DNA from: Gp6-AA40 sp035647075
GTDB lineage: Bacteria; Acidobacteriota; Vicinamibacteria; Vicinamibacterales; UBA2999
Assembly (NCBI GenBank): GCA_035647075.1
Contig: DASROF010000035.1
Location: 11,300-75,299 of the forward strand
Direction: 5' to 3'
Length of the DNA: 64,000 bases
The notes below the pieces were generated by a model that worked only from the letters and a program-made list of their open reading frames with translations, was not told where the DNA came from and ran no database searches. Every line of letters begins with the position of its first letter. Within the stretch, counting starts at the first letter, position 1. Shown here in pieces: positions 50,107 to 58,844 of the stretch. Made by a program: the position numbers and the translations under genes.

Positions 50107-50195
50107 CAGGAAAACGCTTCCTGGAGAAGATAGAGCGCTGCGAGCACGGCGACCCAGGTGACGAGCACGCGGACGTAGGCGGACCGAATCTTCAA
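50106..50195 (-). CDS. 29-residue single-helix membrane protein between the ArgH-like gene and the symporter
   Basis: TTG at 50195 overlaps the stop of the lyase gene (TTGA), and the TGA at 50106-50108 overlaps the symporter ATG (TGATG). The peptide starts MKIRSAYVRVLVTWVAV and ends LLQEAFS, one hydrophobic helix after a basic start. Overlap at both ends fills the gap exactly, which supports a real gene with a TTG start. It may be a small subunit of the symporter. Confidence 0.58.
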   Translation of the reverse strand: MKIRSAYVRVLVTWVAVLAALYLLQEAFS

Positions 50196-51646
50196 AGGGC
50201 GCCGCTCCGCGTTTTCAGCTGCTCGGCCGCGCGGGCGATGGCACTGCGCCTCTCGTCCAGCCATCTGCCATCGATTGTCAGCTGTGCGCGGGAAGCCTGA
50301 AGCCCCCGCGCCGTCTCTGCCGGCGCCGGGCCACCCGTCGTCGTCCGGACCTCCACAAAGTGCCGGGGGCTCATGATCTCGGCGATCTGCGCGTCCGAGT
50401 ATTGCAACGGCACACCCAGTAGATCGCCGGACACCGATGACAACATCGCACCGAGCGGCGCATCCGGTCGTTCACGCTTGGCCTGCTGCAGCCGCGCGGC
50501 GATCGCGTGCGCAGTCGTAAACGGGACGCGATGCGTGCGCGCCAGGTGATCCGCCAGTTCCGTCAGCGTGGTGCCACCTTCCGCGGCTCGCGCCTCGAGG
50601 CGTGCGACGTTGAGTTCAGCGCCGCGCAACGCCGCCGCCACGAGCGTCACCGCCCGCACCGCATCGCGGAACGCCGACGCCACCAGCGGCTGCAGATCGT
50701 CCTCGGTATCGACGATGTCGCCGAACGGCGTGTTATGGACGACCGCGACAATCGCGGCGGCCTGGCCCGCCGCCTTGCTTGCAATCGCGCGCGCGTGTTC
50801 GAGCGCCACCGGATTGCGCTTCTGCGGCATGATGCTGCTCGCCTGCACGAACCCATCCGCAAGCCGCAGATAACCGAACTCCACGGTGCACCAGAGCAGC
50901 AGGTCCTGGACGACGCGGCCGAGCCCGACGAGCAGCACCTGCGCCGCGGCGACGCTTTCCAGCAGGTAGTCCACGGTCGCGATGCTGCCGTAGGTGTTGC
51001 CCGTTGCCCCGTCGAACCCGAGCAGCGTCGCCGTCAGCTCACGATCGATCGGAAAACCGCTTCCGGTAATCGCGCAGGCGCCGAGCGGACTGCGATTGGT
51101 CGTGTCGTAGGCGGCCCGCAGCCGCCTGGTGTCGCGCTCGAGCTGCTCGATCACCGCGAGCAGATAGTGGGCGACGGTGGTCGGCTGTGCCGGTTGGGTG
51201 TGCGTGTGCGCCGCAAAGATCGTCTCGCGATGACGCTCGGCAATGTCGCACAAGGTTCCACGTAGTTCGAACGCCGCCGCACAGAGCATCAGCAGATGCT
51301 CGCGCAGTCGCACCCGGTACATCGTCATGTCGACGTCGTTGCGGCTGCGAGCGGTGTGCAGCCGGCCGGCCGTTTCCGCTCCGCACGCGTCGACGAGCAG
51401 ACGCTCGACGAAGAAGAACAGGTCCTCGCAGGAACCGTCGTATGGCGTGCGCCGGATGTCGGACAGCGAGATGCGGTCGAGCGCCCCGCGCAGCGTCTGC
51501 GCATCACCTGGAGTGATGATGCCGCGGTCGGCCAGCATCACCAGGTGCGCATAGTGGATGGCCATCAGCGGCCCGAGGAACAGAGTCTTGGCGTCCTCGA
51601 AGTTGTCGTTGAGGACTTGCGACACGTACTCCGGGTCGAACGGCAC
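50192..51646 (-). CDS. Argininosuccinate lyase-like enzyme, divergent
   Basis: The 484-residue lyase has the fumarase/aspartase superfamily loop SSIMPQKRNPVALEHARA with the catalytic Ser, plus AAHTHTQPAQPTTVAHYL. The substrate-binding segment usually HTGRSRNDQ reads HTARSRNDVDMT, and the usual EDVH region reads GSCEDLFFFVE. No arg gene is nearby; the neighbours are a small membrane ORF and a solute symporter. It may cleave another N-substituted aspartate (fumarate-releasing) rather than argininosuccinate. GTG 51646 lies 6 nt after TATACT, implying a leaderless mRNA. Confidence 0.8.
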   Translation of the reverse strand: MPFDPEYVSQVLNDNFEDAKTLFLGPLMAIHYAHLVMLADRGIITPGDAQTLRGALDRISLSDIRRTPYDGSCEDLFFFVERLLVDACGAETAGRLHTARSRNDVDMTMYRVRLREHLLMLCAAAFELRGTLCDIAERHRETIFAAHTHTQPAQPTTVAHYLLAVIEQLERDTRRLRAAYDTTNRSPLGACAITGSGFPIDRELTATLLGFDGATGNTYGSIATVDYLLESVAAAQVLLVGLGRVVQDLLLWCTVEFGYLRLADGFVQASSIMPQKRNPVALEHARAIASKAAGQAAAIVAVVHNTPFGDIVDTEDDLQPLVASAFRDAVRAVTLVAAALRGAELNVARLEARAAEGGTTLTELADHLARTHRVPFTTAHAIAARLQQAKRERPDAPLGAMLSSVSGDLLGVPLQYSDAQIAEIMSPRHFVEVRTTTGGPAPAETARGLQASRAQLTIDGRWLDERRSAIARAAEQLKTRSGAL

Positions 51647-51652
51647 GCCCGC

Positions 51653-51658
51653 AGTATA
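51653..51658 (-). promoter_or_regulatory. -10 hexamer TATACT of the lyase-symporter cluster
   Basis: TATACT, six bases, then GTG at 51646, with no Shine-Dalgarno. The region upstream holds GTTGGCT-type repeats (about 51671-51691). Confidence 0.6.
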
Positions 51659-51738
51659 GCGCTCTGAAACCAGTTGGCTCGTTGGCTAGTTGAGTGTTCG
51701 CGGCTACGAACGATCTCACTATCCAACGACCAACCGAC

Positions 51739-54255
51739 TCACGGGTTCAGCCAGTAGGCGAGCTTGACGAGGATCGTGTTGGTTGAGGGCGTCGAGAACA
51801 CATCGGCGTAGTCGCGGCCGAAGCGGAAGGTGCCGTCCGGAGCAAACTGTTCGCGCCCCTGCTGCCAGACGACAAACAGCGTCGAGCCGGGCTTGAATTC
51901 CCAGCGCATGACGTTCGTCGTGCGGAACGAGAGGAAGCGGAAATCCGGGTTGCCGCCGTAGGCGATCGGTGCGTACCGATTCTCGTAGCGCAGCGCCCGG
52001 CCGTTGACCAGCTCGCGGAAGTTCTCGTAATCGCCCGCCGAGATGAACGGCTGCGCGTAGATCTGCAGCGAGAGGGTCGGCGTCAATGTGTAGTTGACGC
52101 GGGTCGTCATCGAGGTCGTCGTCTGATTGAGGTGGCCGAAGACGTAGTGCGTCCCATCGTCGCGGTTGACGGCTCCCACCCATTGCGAGTCCTCGATGTT
52201 CTTGTTCATCGAGATGCCGAATTCCGTGGACAGCGCCGCGGTTGGCTTCACCGTGACGCTGGGTCCCAGGCCCCAACTGTGGCCGTGCCCGTCTGAGTAA
52301 AAGTTGTCGTCCAGCCCGAACCGCACACGCTTGCGGCTGTCGGTGCTCAGATAGTGCCAGTAGCCACCACCGTTATTGGTGTATGCGCTCGGCCCGCCGC
52401 GGGTGAAGCGGTCATCGATATTGCGCGCGTTGACGTTGACGCCGAAGCCGGTGTTCCAGTTGTTCTGGAACGACCAGTGCGAGTTGATGTTCCCGCCAAA
52501 GCTGATTCGGTCGCCGTCGAAATTGTGTGACTGCCAGTGATTGAAGTTGATGTTCTTGGTCCGCACGAAGCGACCCGGCTTCTCCCACCGCATCTGCAGC
52601 CACGCGAATGCGCTGATCACATCAGCCCGCTGGAGGAATCCGAGATCGTTGACGTCGAAACCCGGCGTCTTGTACATGCCGGTGAAGTTGAACCGGGTCC
52701 GCTCGCCGCTGATCTTGCTGAAGTTCACCGCGCCGGCGTGCCCGTTCAACGACGTGGCGGCCGGATCGAATTCGACGTGCTCCGCGTCGGGCCGCTGATA
52801 GGAGTGAACGTTGCTCAGCTGCAGACGCGAGATCGCGCTCTCGTTCCCGCGCACGGTGCTGCCGGCCCAGTAGCCGTTCAGGCTGAAACGACGGCCAATG
52901 CGCCAGTCGTAGTCCGTGCCGCCGGTCACGGCGGTATCCGGAATGAACGACACCGGGTCGCTGAGCTTGCGACTGGTGGTCGTCATGATCAGACCGAGCG
53001 AGGACTGATCAGCGAACTCACGTCGCACGCGCGACACCGAGAAGAACGCTCCAGGCTCCACGACCTCACGGCGGCGATCGCTGCCGAATGCCACGTCCGC
53101 AAATTCCTCCTGCGTGGCGGCGACAAGAGAGCCGACCGAAAACTTGCCGACCCGCCCGGTCAGCTTCGCGGCGCCAACGATTGTGGTTTGGACCGGCTGA
53201 TCGGAGTACTCGCCAACGCCGAGCGAAGGTGACCCGCGCGGCTGGCGGCCGATACGGCGGGAGTAAAAGAGAATGCAGTCGTCGTTGCAGTCCCACCGGT
53301 AGGTACCGGATCCCTCGATGAAGAACGGACGTCGCTCCTGGAAGAACGTCTCGAAGGCACTGAGATTCACGACGGCTGGGTCGGCTTCTACCTGACCGAA
53401 ATCGGGATTGACCGTGGCCGTCAACGACAGCGCAGGCGTCACCGCGTATTTCAGGTCCAGCCCGACGGTGACATTGGGGTTGAACGTCTTGCGGAGCGGA
53501 TTGCCCGTCTCTGCCGGTTGCGTGACCGTTGTGGCGACCGAATATGGAGAGAGCTCGAGCCGCTTCGTGGAACCCGACGGCGAGACGTCATCGAGTTCGG
53601 CAAGCTGCGAGATGAGACCGTTGCGGCTACGTGCGATAAGAGGCCAGGACGAGGTCTCGTTAAGGCGCGGAACATAGCGAAGCACGGCGAATCCGACCTT
53701 GCCGTCCGAACCGCTGCTGAACCGGAGCTGGGAATACGGAATACGGAATTCCGCGCGCCATCCCGACGGCGTCCGGCTGACGTTCGCGTCCCACACGGCG
53801 TCCCAGCTGTCGTCGTTGTTGTCGTCGTTGTACCAATAGGAGTCCCGCTTCACACCGGCGGCGTTGACGGCAAACTGGTAGCCCGTCCGCCGGTCGTGAT
53901 AGGAGTCGATAAAGAGGTGAATCCAGTCGGACTGTGAGTCTTCGTCGCGTCGCGTCAGATACCCGACGATCTTGTCCGGGTCAGGATCCTTCGCATCGAC
54001 CACTACGTGAAGCGCGGCGCCGTCAGCAATGACACGCGCCTCCGTCTCGTACGTCGCCGGGGTGCCCTCGCTCGGCTCGCGTTGAACAAAGGCCGTCAGC
54101 AGCTCGGCTTTTTGCCAGTCGGTCTCGGCGACCGGGCCCGTGACCACGTGGGCGTGCACAGATCTTGCTGCATTCGTAGTGGCACCAGTCGTCTGCGCGT
54201 GGGCTGCCCCGCACGTGACGAGCGCTGACACAAAAGCTGCGAGAATGCGTCTCAT
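51739..54255 (-). CDS. DUF5916-type outer-membrane protein with N-terminal CBM9-like domain
   Basis: The 838-residue protein has a signal peptide (RRILAAFVSALVTCGAAHAQ). A carbohydrate-binding family-9-like domain lies at about residues 25-215 (ALHVVVDAKDPDPDKIVGYL, DWIHLFIDSYHDRRTGYQFA, GWRAEFRIPYSQLRF). A DUF5916-like barrel follows, with NPDFGQVEADPAVVNLSAFE and FFQERRPFFIEGS as typical marks. It is an outer-membrane protein of unknown role, possibly in peptide or glycan uptake. A TATAAC hexamer at 54284-54289 gives a leader of about 25 nt; no Shine-Dalgarno is clear. Confidence 0.85.
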   Translation of the reverse strand: MRRILAAFVSALVTCGAAHAQTTGATTNAARSVHAHVVTGPVAETDWQKAELLTAFVQREPSEGTPATYETEARVIADGAALHVVVDAKDPDPDKIVGYLTRRDEDSQSDWIHLFIDSYHDRRTGYQFAVNAAGVKRDSYWYNDDNNDDSWDAVWDANVSRTPSGWRAEFRIPYSQLRFSSGSDGKVGFAVLRYVPRLNETSSWPLIARSRNGLISQLAELDDVSPSGSTKRLELSPYSVATTVTQPAETGNPLRKTFNPNVTVGLDLKYAVTPALSLTATVNPDFGQVEADPAVVNLSAFETFFQERRPFFIEGSGTYRWDCNDDCILFYSRRIGRQPRGSPSLGVGEYSDQPVQTTIVGAAKLTGRVGKFSVGSLVAATQEEFADVAFGSDRRREVVEPGAFFSVSRVRREFADQSSLGLIMTTTSRKLSDPVSFIPDTAVTGGTDYDWRIGRRFSLNGYWAGSTVRGNESAISRLQLSNVHSYQRPDAEHVEFDPAATSLNGHAGAVNFSKISGERTRFNFTGMYKTPGFDVNDLGFLQRADVISAFAWLQMRWEKPGRFVRTKNINFNHWQSHNFDGDRISFGGNINSHWSFQNNWNTGFGVNVNARNIDDRFTRGGPSAYTNNGGGYWHYLSTDSRKRVRFGLDDNFYSDGHGHSWGLGPSVTVKPTAALSTEFGISMNKNIEDSQWVGAVNRDDGTHYVFGHLNQTTTSMTTRVNYTLTPTLSLQIYAQPFISAGDYENFRELVNGRALRYENRYAPIAYGGNPDFRFLSFRTTNVMRWEFKPGSTLFVVWQQGREQFAPDGTFRFGRDYADVFSTPSTNTILVKLAYWLNP

Positions 54256-54337
54256 CCAGGTTGAACGTCCCGCGGACCCTAAGGTTATACGCTCAGACGC
54301 GCGGGAAAGGTGCACGGTTGGCTTCGTACGCCCAGAA

Positions 54338-56083
54338 TCATGACCCCCGCAGCCACGCCGTCAGCTGCGTCCGCTGTGCGTCAATAGCAGCGGGGTCCAC
54401 CTCGATTTCCCATACGCTCGGCGGCTCGCTGCCAAGCACCAGATCGATTCGCTGCAGCTGTCCCTGGCGCGCGATGAGAACCGAGACACGTTCACCCGGC
54501 GCATACTCGTCGAGCCCGCGACGCAATTGATCCGCCGTCACTCTCCGTTCGTTGATCGCGAGGATCTCGTCATCAGGTAGAAGACCGTTGCTCGTCGTGA
54601 CATCGAGCGACGCGCGGCTGCTGTTGGAACCACCACCGAATCGGAGCCCAAACGTCGTCAACGCATCGGAGTACGCGAGGGTCGCAGTGCTCTTCACCCA
54701 CGCATTCCAGAAGTCGGCCAGCGACGTGCCGGCGATCTGTTCCGCAACTTCCCGGAACTGGTCCGGTGTAAACCCGCGAGCGCCCGAGTATCTCGCATAC
54801 GCTGTCCGCATCACGTCATCGAGACTGCGGACGCCATTCGTGAGCCGGCGAATCCTGGCATCGAGCAGAAAGCCGAGGAGCTGACCTTTGGCGTAATAGC
54901 TGATGCTGACATTCGGCGAGTTTTCGTCGGGCCGATAGTACCGAATCCACGCGTCGTACGATGCCGTTTCGATCGACTGGAGCAGCCGTCCCGGCGTCGA
55001 TTCCACATCGGCGATCGTCGCCGAGAGACTGCCGAGAAATTCCTCTCTCGTCAAAAGCCCCGCGCGAAGTGCAAGCAGATCCCCGTAGTAGTCCGAGAGG
55101 CCTTCGACCACCCAGAGGCTTCTCGTTGTCGCCTCGCGTTCGTAGTCGAACGGGCCGAGTTCCACCGGCCGGAGACGCTTGCCGTTCCACGCGTGAAAGA
55201 CTTCGTGCGTCAGGTCAGTCAGCCACCGCGCGTACGCGTTCCGCGACGTCGTGGCGCCAGCGGCGGCGATGATGACGGTCGAGTTCTTGTGCTCGAGCCC
55301 GCCACCGCGGTTCGGCATGACGACGTTCAGCACCAGGTACTTGTCGTACGGCAGCTGTCCCCAGAAGCGACGCTGCTCGCGGACGATCGCCTCAAAATCC
55401 TTGACCGCCCGCGCGTCATCGAACTCCGCCGTCTGACCCTCGTTCACCAGATAGTGACGCTTGCCATCGACCGTGAATTCGAGGACGGTAGGATTGCCGG
55501 CAAGGATTGGAGAGTCGACGAGCGTATCGAAGTCCGGCGCCACGTACTGATTCGCCCCGGAGAGCGCGCGCATCGCGGTCATCGAACGCGCCCACGCGGC
55601 TGGCAAATCGACCGTGACTTCATGCGGGCGCACCACGCCGTCTGCCAGCGTCATGAACGTCGGCGCGCCGTTGATCAGCGCGAAGCGTGACTCCACCCAG
55701 TTCGCGCGCACCGACAGCTCGTGCGCGAACACCCCGTATGACACCGTCACGGTCGGCGCGCCACGGGTGGCGACGCGCCAGCGGTTCTTTGCGGATTTTT
55801 CGATCGGCAGCAATCGCCCCGATGCCGTCGCCGTTATGCGTTCGACGTTTCGCTGATACTCACGGATCAGGTAAGACCCTGGAGTCCAGACCGCCATCAT
55901 CAATTCGATGTCCGGTCGGCCACCGGTGGGAACAGTGGCCGCGACTTCGATGTAATGGGTCTCTGGAGCTGGAAAGCTCACGATGTAGCGAATCGGGTCT
56001 GCACGTGCGCCGCGTGCGGTCTGCGCCGACGTCGGCGACACAAGACCGACGAACGCCAGCGCGATGACGATCTTCGCGACCAT
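54338..56083 (-). CDS. M61 glycyl aminopeptidase-like metallopeptidase with C-terminal PDZ domain
   Basis: The 581-residue periplasmic enzyme has a signal peptide (VAKIVIALAFVGLVSPTSAQ). The N-terminal beta domain contains MMAVWTPGSYLIREYQRNV. The zinc motif HEVFH is at His293-His297 (LTHEVFHAWNGKRLRP) with the third ligand in WVVEGLSDYYGDL. A PDZ-like domain closes the chain (about 500-575: SNGLLPDDEILAINERRV). ATG 56083 is 7 nt after TAGAAT, so the start is taken there; the ATG nine bases upstream would lie within the -10. Confidence 0.92.
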   Translation of the reverse strand: MVAKIVIALAFVGLVSPTSAQTARGARADPIRYIVSFPAPETHYIEVAATVPTGGRPDIELMMAVWTPGSYLIREYQRNVERITATASGRLLPIEKSAKNRWRVATRGAPTVTVSYGVFAHELSVRANWVESRFALINGAPTFMTLADGVVRPHEVTVDLPAAWARSMTAMRALSGANQYVAPDFDTLVDSPILAGNPTVLEFTVDGKRHYLVNEGQTAEFDDARAVKDFEAIVREQRRFWGQLPYDKYLVLNVVMPNRGGGLEHKNSTVIIAAAGATTSRNAYARWLTDLTHEVFHAWNGKRLRPVELGPFDYEREATTRSLWVVEGLSDYYGDLLALRAGLLTREEFLGSLSATIADVESTPGRLLQSIETASYDAWIRYYRPDENSPNVSISYYAKGQLLGFLLDARIRRLTNGVRSLDDVMRTAYARYSGARGFTPDQFREVAEQIAGTSLADFWNAWVKSTATLAYSDALTTFGLRFGGGSNSSRASLDVTTSNGLLPDDEILAINERRVTADQLRRGLDEYAPGERVSVLIARQGQLQRIDLVLGSEPPSVWEIEVDPAAIDAQRTQLTAWLRGS

Positions 56084-56090
56084 TTCGCGC

Positions 56091-56096
56091 ATTCTA
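56091..56096 (-). promoter_or_regulatory. -10 hexamer TAGAAT of the first M61 gene
   Basis: TAGAAT, seven bases, then ATG at 56083. Confidence 0.55.
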
Positions 56097-56183
56097 TCGG
56101 AACCCAAAAGCCCAGGTTCTTTCTTGGCGCGCGCCTTGCTGAACCTCTGACCGAGGGCAACAGCCCGGGAGGAGGAGCTTGGA

Positions 56184-56528
56184 ATGGCCAGGCAACGAAA
56201 GAGACTTCCCGCGCGCGGACATCACGCGATGGACGATTCGCTGCTGATCCGATCTGCGGAGTCCCTCGGCCGCATGATCGGATCGCTGCAGCGGCAGCTC
56301 GATGCCGCGCGCCGCCTGACGCTCCCGTCATCCGATACCGTTCGGGGGAACGGTCACGTATCCGGACGTGAGCGCACAGGCACGGGTCAGAAACCGAAGT
56401 CGAAACGTGCGGCGCAGACAGCCGCCGCTCGCGCGAGTGCGGATCGCAGCACCGCGCGGGAAACGAAGACCGCTATGAAGAAGACGCCGGCGCGTCGCCG
56501 TTCAGCGACGAAACGCCGCTCGTCATAG
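56184..56528 (+). CDS. Small basic Lys/Arg/Ala-rich protein, possibly nucleic-acid binding
   Basis: The 114-residue protein has a short helical part (DDSLLIRSAESLGRMIGSLQ) followed by a Lys/Arg/Ala/Thr-rich tail (KKTPARRRSATKRRSS at the end). The tail resembles histone H1-like bacterial proteins. GGAGGAGGAG stands ahead of the ATG, so translation is well supported. The role is unknown; nucleoid binding is a guess from composition. Confidence 0.65.
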   Translation: MARQRKRLPARGHHAMDDSLLIRSAESLGRMIGSLQRQLDAARRLTLPSSDTVRGNGHVSGRERTGTGQKPKSKRAAQTAAARASADRSTARETKTAMKKTPARRRSATKRRSS

Positions 56529-56569
56529 TCGGTGACGTTACGATCATCTCCAGGGCGCCGGGCTGACTC

Positions 56570-57160
56570 TCACAACAGCAGCGCGATTCCCGCGCACGCC
56601 AGCCCCACAATCAACAGCCCGAGCGCCGCATCGCCAGAACGGCTGTCCCCCACGGACGACGACGATCCGGTCGCCGCCGCGCCGATCCGCCCCTGCACGA
56701 TGAACGCGACCGCGATCGCGGCCAGCAGCGACAGCCATCCGGCAGCACTCACCGCTCGCGACACCGGCGACATGCCCCCCAGCCGCGTCAACGCGAACGC
56801 CACCGCCGCGATCCAACCGACGAGCGCGGTGCCGGCGATCAAGCGGAGACGTCCGACCTCACGATCCACGGCCTGACGACGGAGCTCAGCGCGCAACGCT
56901 TCGTCGGCTCGACGACGTTGCTCGTCCAGCTGCGCGCGTTCAAGATCCAGCCGCGCGCGATCCCGATCGAATGCCTCCTTCAGCGCCGCAATGACGACGC
57001 CGGTGAGGCGGGCCTCGATCGGGCCATGCAGCGAATTCGCAGGCGACAGAGCGGCCTCTGATTGTGACGGTTGAGATGGCCCCGCCGTCTTGAGGCGCCG
57101 CGCGGCGTCGCGAACAGCAGCCACCGTGTCGAATGCGCGAAGAAACGATCCGAAGTTCAT
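56570..57160 (-). CDS. Coiled-coil protein with four C-terminal membrane helices, unknown
   Basis: The 196-residue protein has an amphipathic, charged coiled coil at about residues 65-105 (DRDRARLDLERAQLDEQRRR). Hydrophobic helices follow (LIAGTALVGWIAAVAFALT, WLSLLAAIAVAFIVQG, LGLLIVGLACAGIALLL), about three or four in all. It is not homologous to anything I recognise. ATG 57160 (MNFGSFLRAF) is six bases after TAAGGT, in keeping with a leaderless start, whereas the in-frame TTG six bases earlier would overlap that hexamer. Confidence 0.65.
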   Translation of the reverse strand: MNFGSFLRAFDTVAAVRDAARRLKTAGPSQPSQSEAALSPANSLHGPIEARLTGVVIAALKEAFDRDRARLDLERAQLDEQRRRADEALRAELRRQAVDREVGRLRLIAGTALVGWIAAVAFALTRLGGMSPVSRAVSAAGWLSLLAAIAVAFIVQGRIGAAATGSSSSVGDSRSGDAALGLLIVGLACAGIALLL

Positions 57161-57166
57161 CTTCAA

Positions 57167-57172
57167 ACCTTA
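57167..57172 (-). promoter_or_regulatory. -10 hexamer TAAGGT of the coiled-coil membrane gene
   Basis: TAAGGT, six bases, then ATG at 57160. The downstream end of the preceding M61 gene is 18 bp away. Confidence 0.4.
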
Positions 57173-57189
57173 GCCGTGGACCTGCTGGA

Positions 57190-58821
57190 TCAAAAGATGT
57201 TCCGCGCGCCCGAGCTGAGCCATGCGTCGCGGAAGCGGCGCTGCGCATCCGTCAGCGGCTGACCGGCCGACTCAGCCAGCACGACTTCCAGGTCAGAGCC
57301 GGGACCTGGTTTCGGGGTCGCCGGCCGCGACCGCAGCAGCAGACCAGCGCGAGACAACAGGCTCGCGTAATCGACAACATCATGGCCCTCGATGTAACGG
57401 GCAAAAAACTGCGTGGCAAACGTGGCGTCCCCAGACACGTCTGCCAACGTCGCTTTCAAGTCTGCGAGCGTGTACGGCGATTCGACGTAGCCAGGTCGGC
57501 GCGCGGCGGAGCGGCCGAATTTCTCCCACAGCGCACGCATGTAAGTATCGAGAGTGATCCGGCCGTCGCTGCGCTCACGAAGCGTGAGGTCGAGGGCGGC
57601 ACCGAGTGCCTCCCCCCACGTGTAATACGAGATATACGTACTCGCGAGATCGGAGCGATCGTTGAATCTGGCCCCGTCGACGAACGGCGCCATCTGGCTC
57701 ATTTCGACAGCAGAGCGCACCTGTCGACCCGGCGCCGATATGACCGTGACAATCGCGGCGCCGATGTCACGAACGTACTCGGACACGTTCAGCAAGCCAC
57801 TGCGGCGGAGGACCAGCGAGCCGTAGTAATTGCAAAAACCCTCGGCCAGCCACAATTCCCCCGACATATTCACGTCGTCGAAGTTGAACGGCTCGAGTGA
57901 CGCCGGCCGGATGCGCTCGACGTTCCATGCGTGACAGAACTCGTGGGACACCGATGCGAGGTGCTCCATCCGGTCGCTGCCGACCGGACGCGGTGACGTC
58001 ATCATCGTGCTGTTGCGGTGCTCCATGGCGTCGGCGTCGTTACCGGGCAGGTAGTCGGCGATGAACGTATAGGTGTTCGCGTCGAACGCCGGAAACTCGC
58101 CGTACACATAACGGGCTTCGCGCACGACCGTCTCGACGTCGCGGACCAGAGAGTCGAGATCGGCGTCAGTGCCCGTGTGGTGGACCGCCACTCGGAAGAC
58201 GGGAGTTCGCCCTTGATCGGAGACCGTAAATGTCCGCAGGGCGAACGCGCTGAACTCGGCCGGGCTGTCCATCAGATACTGCAGATTGGGCGCCGTAAAC
58301 GTCAGTGAATCGCGGCCGGACAGCAACTGCGTCGCGACGCGCCAGGACGCGCCAGGCGGCGGCTCGAATCGGACGCTGATTGGCCGCGCGTCGAAGCCGC
58401 GGGCCCACATGATCCCGGCCGGCATATTGATATGCGCGTGCGCGTTGTCGATTGCGAGATAGGTGCCGTCCACCCAATCGCCGAAGACCCGGTACGACAC
58501 GCGCACTTCACCCGAGTGCCCGCTGACATCCCACTGCTGCGGGCTCGGATGGGTGACGGTGAGCGGCCGACCGCCGCCATCCGTCGCTCCAACGCCGTGG
58601 ACGTTCTTCGCGAACTCGTGAAGCGCGTATCGGCCGGGAGAGCTGCGGCTCATTCGCAGCTGCAGCGGACCGGCGGGAACGTCGGTGAAAACGGCTTCCA
58701 CCTGCATGAGGTGATGCGCGCGGTCGGCGAATGTCAGGCGGTAGGAAATCGCGGACTGCCCGTGCAGCGCCGAGGACACACAGAACGCCAGCAGCGTCGC
58801 GATGGCGCAGGTCCGTGCCAT
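57190..58821 (-). CDS. M61 glycyl aminopeptidase-like metallopeptidase without PDZ domain
   Basis: The 543-residue enzyme has a signal peptide (ARTCAIATLLAFCVSSALHG). It has the M61 beta domain, the zinc motif HEFCH at His293-His297 (SHEFCHAWNVERIRP) and the third ligand in WLAEGFCNYYGSL. No PDZ domain follows; the C-terminus after residue 480 is short. It is a paralogue of the gene at 54338, about 2.7 kb away on the same strand. Both are likely periplasmic aminopeptidases. ATG 58821 is 6 nt after TAGCAT. Confidence 0.92.
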   Translation of the reverse strand: MARTCAIATLLAFCVSSALHGQSAISYRLTFADRAHHLMQVEAVFTDVPAGPLQLRMSRSSPGRYALHEFAKNVHGVGATDGGGRPLTVTHPSPQQWDVSGHSGEVRVSYRVFGDWVDGTYLAIDNAHAHINMPAGIMWARGFDARPISVRFEPPPGASWRVATQLLSGRDSLTFTAPNLQYLMDSPAEFSAFALRTFTVSDQGRTPVFRVAVHHTGTDADLDSLVRDVETVVREARYVYGEFPAFDANTYTFIADYLPGNDADAMEHRNSTMMTSPRPVGSDRMEHLASVSHEFCHAWNVERIRPASLEPFNFDDVNMSGELWLAEGFCNYYGSLVLRRSGLLNVSEYVRDIGAAIVTVISAPGRQVRSAVEMSQMAPFVDGARFNDRSDLASTYISYYTWGEALGAALDLTLRERSDGRITLDTYMRALWEKFGRSAARRPGYVESPYTLADLKATLADVSGDATFATQFFARYIEGHDVVDYASLLSRAGLLLRSRPATPKPGPGSDLEVVLAESAGQPLTDAQRRFRDAWLSSGARNIF

Positions 58822-58827
58822 GGCCGG

Positions 58828-58837
58828 ATGCTAGCAT
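58828..58837. promoter_or_regulatory. Palindrome ATGCTAGCAT: shared divergent -10
   Basis: Read on either strand the palindrome contains TAGCAT. On the minus strand it lies six bases before the M61 ATG (58821), on the plus strand seven bases before the GTG of the 2H phosphoesterase (58845). Confidence 0.62.
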
Positions 58838-58844
58838 GCAGGCC

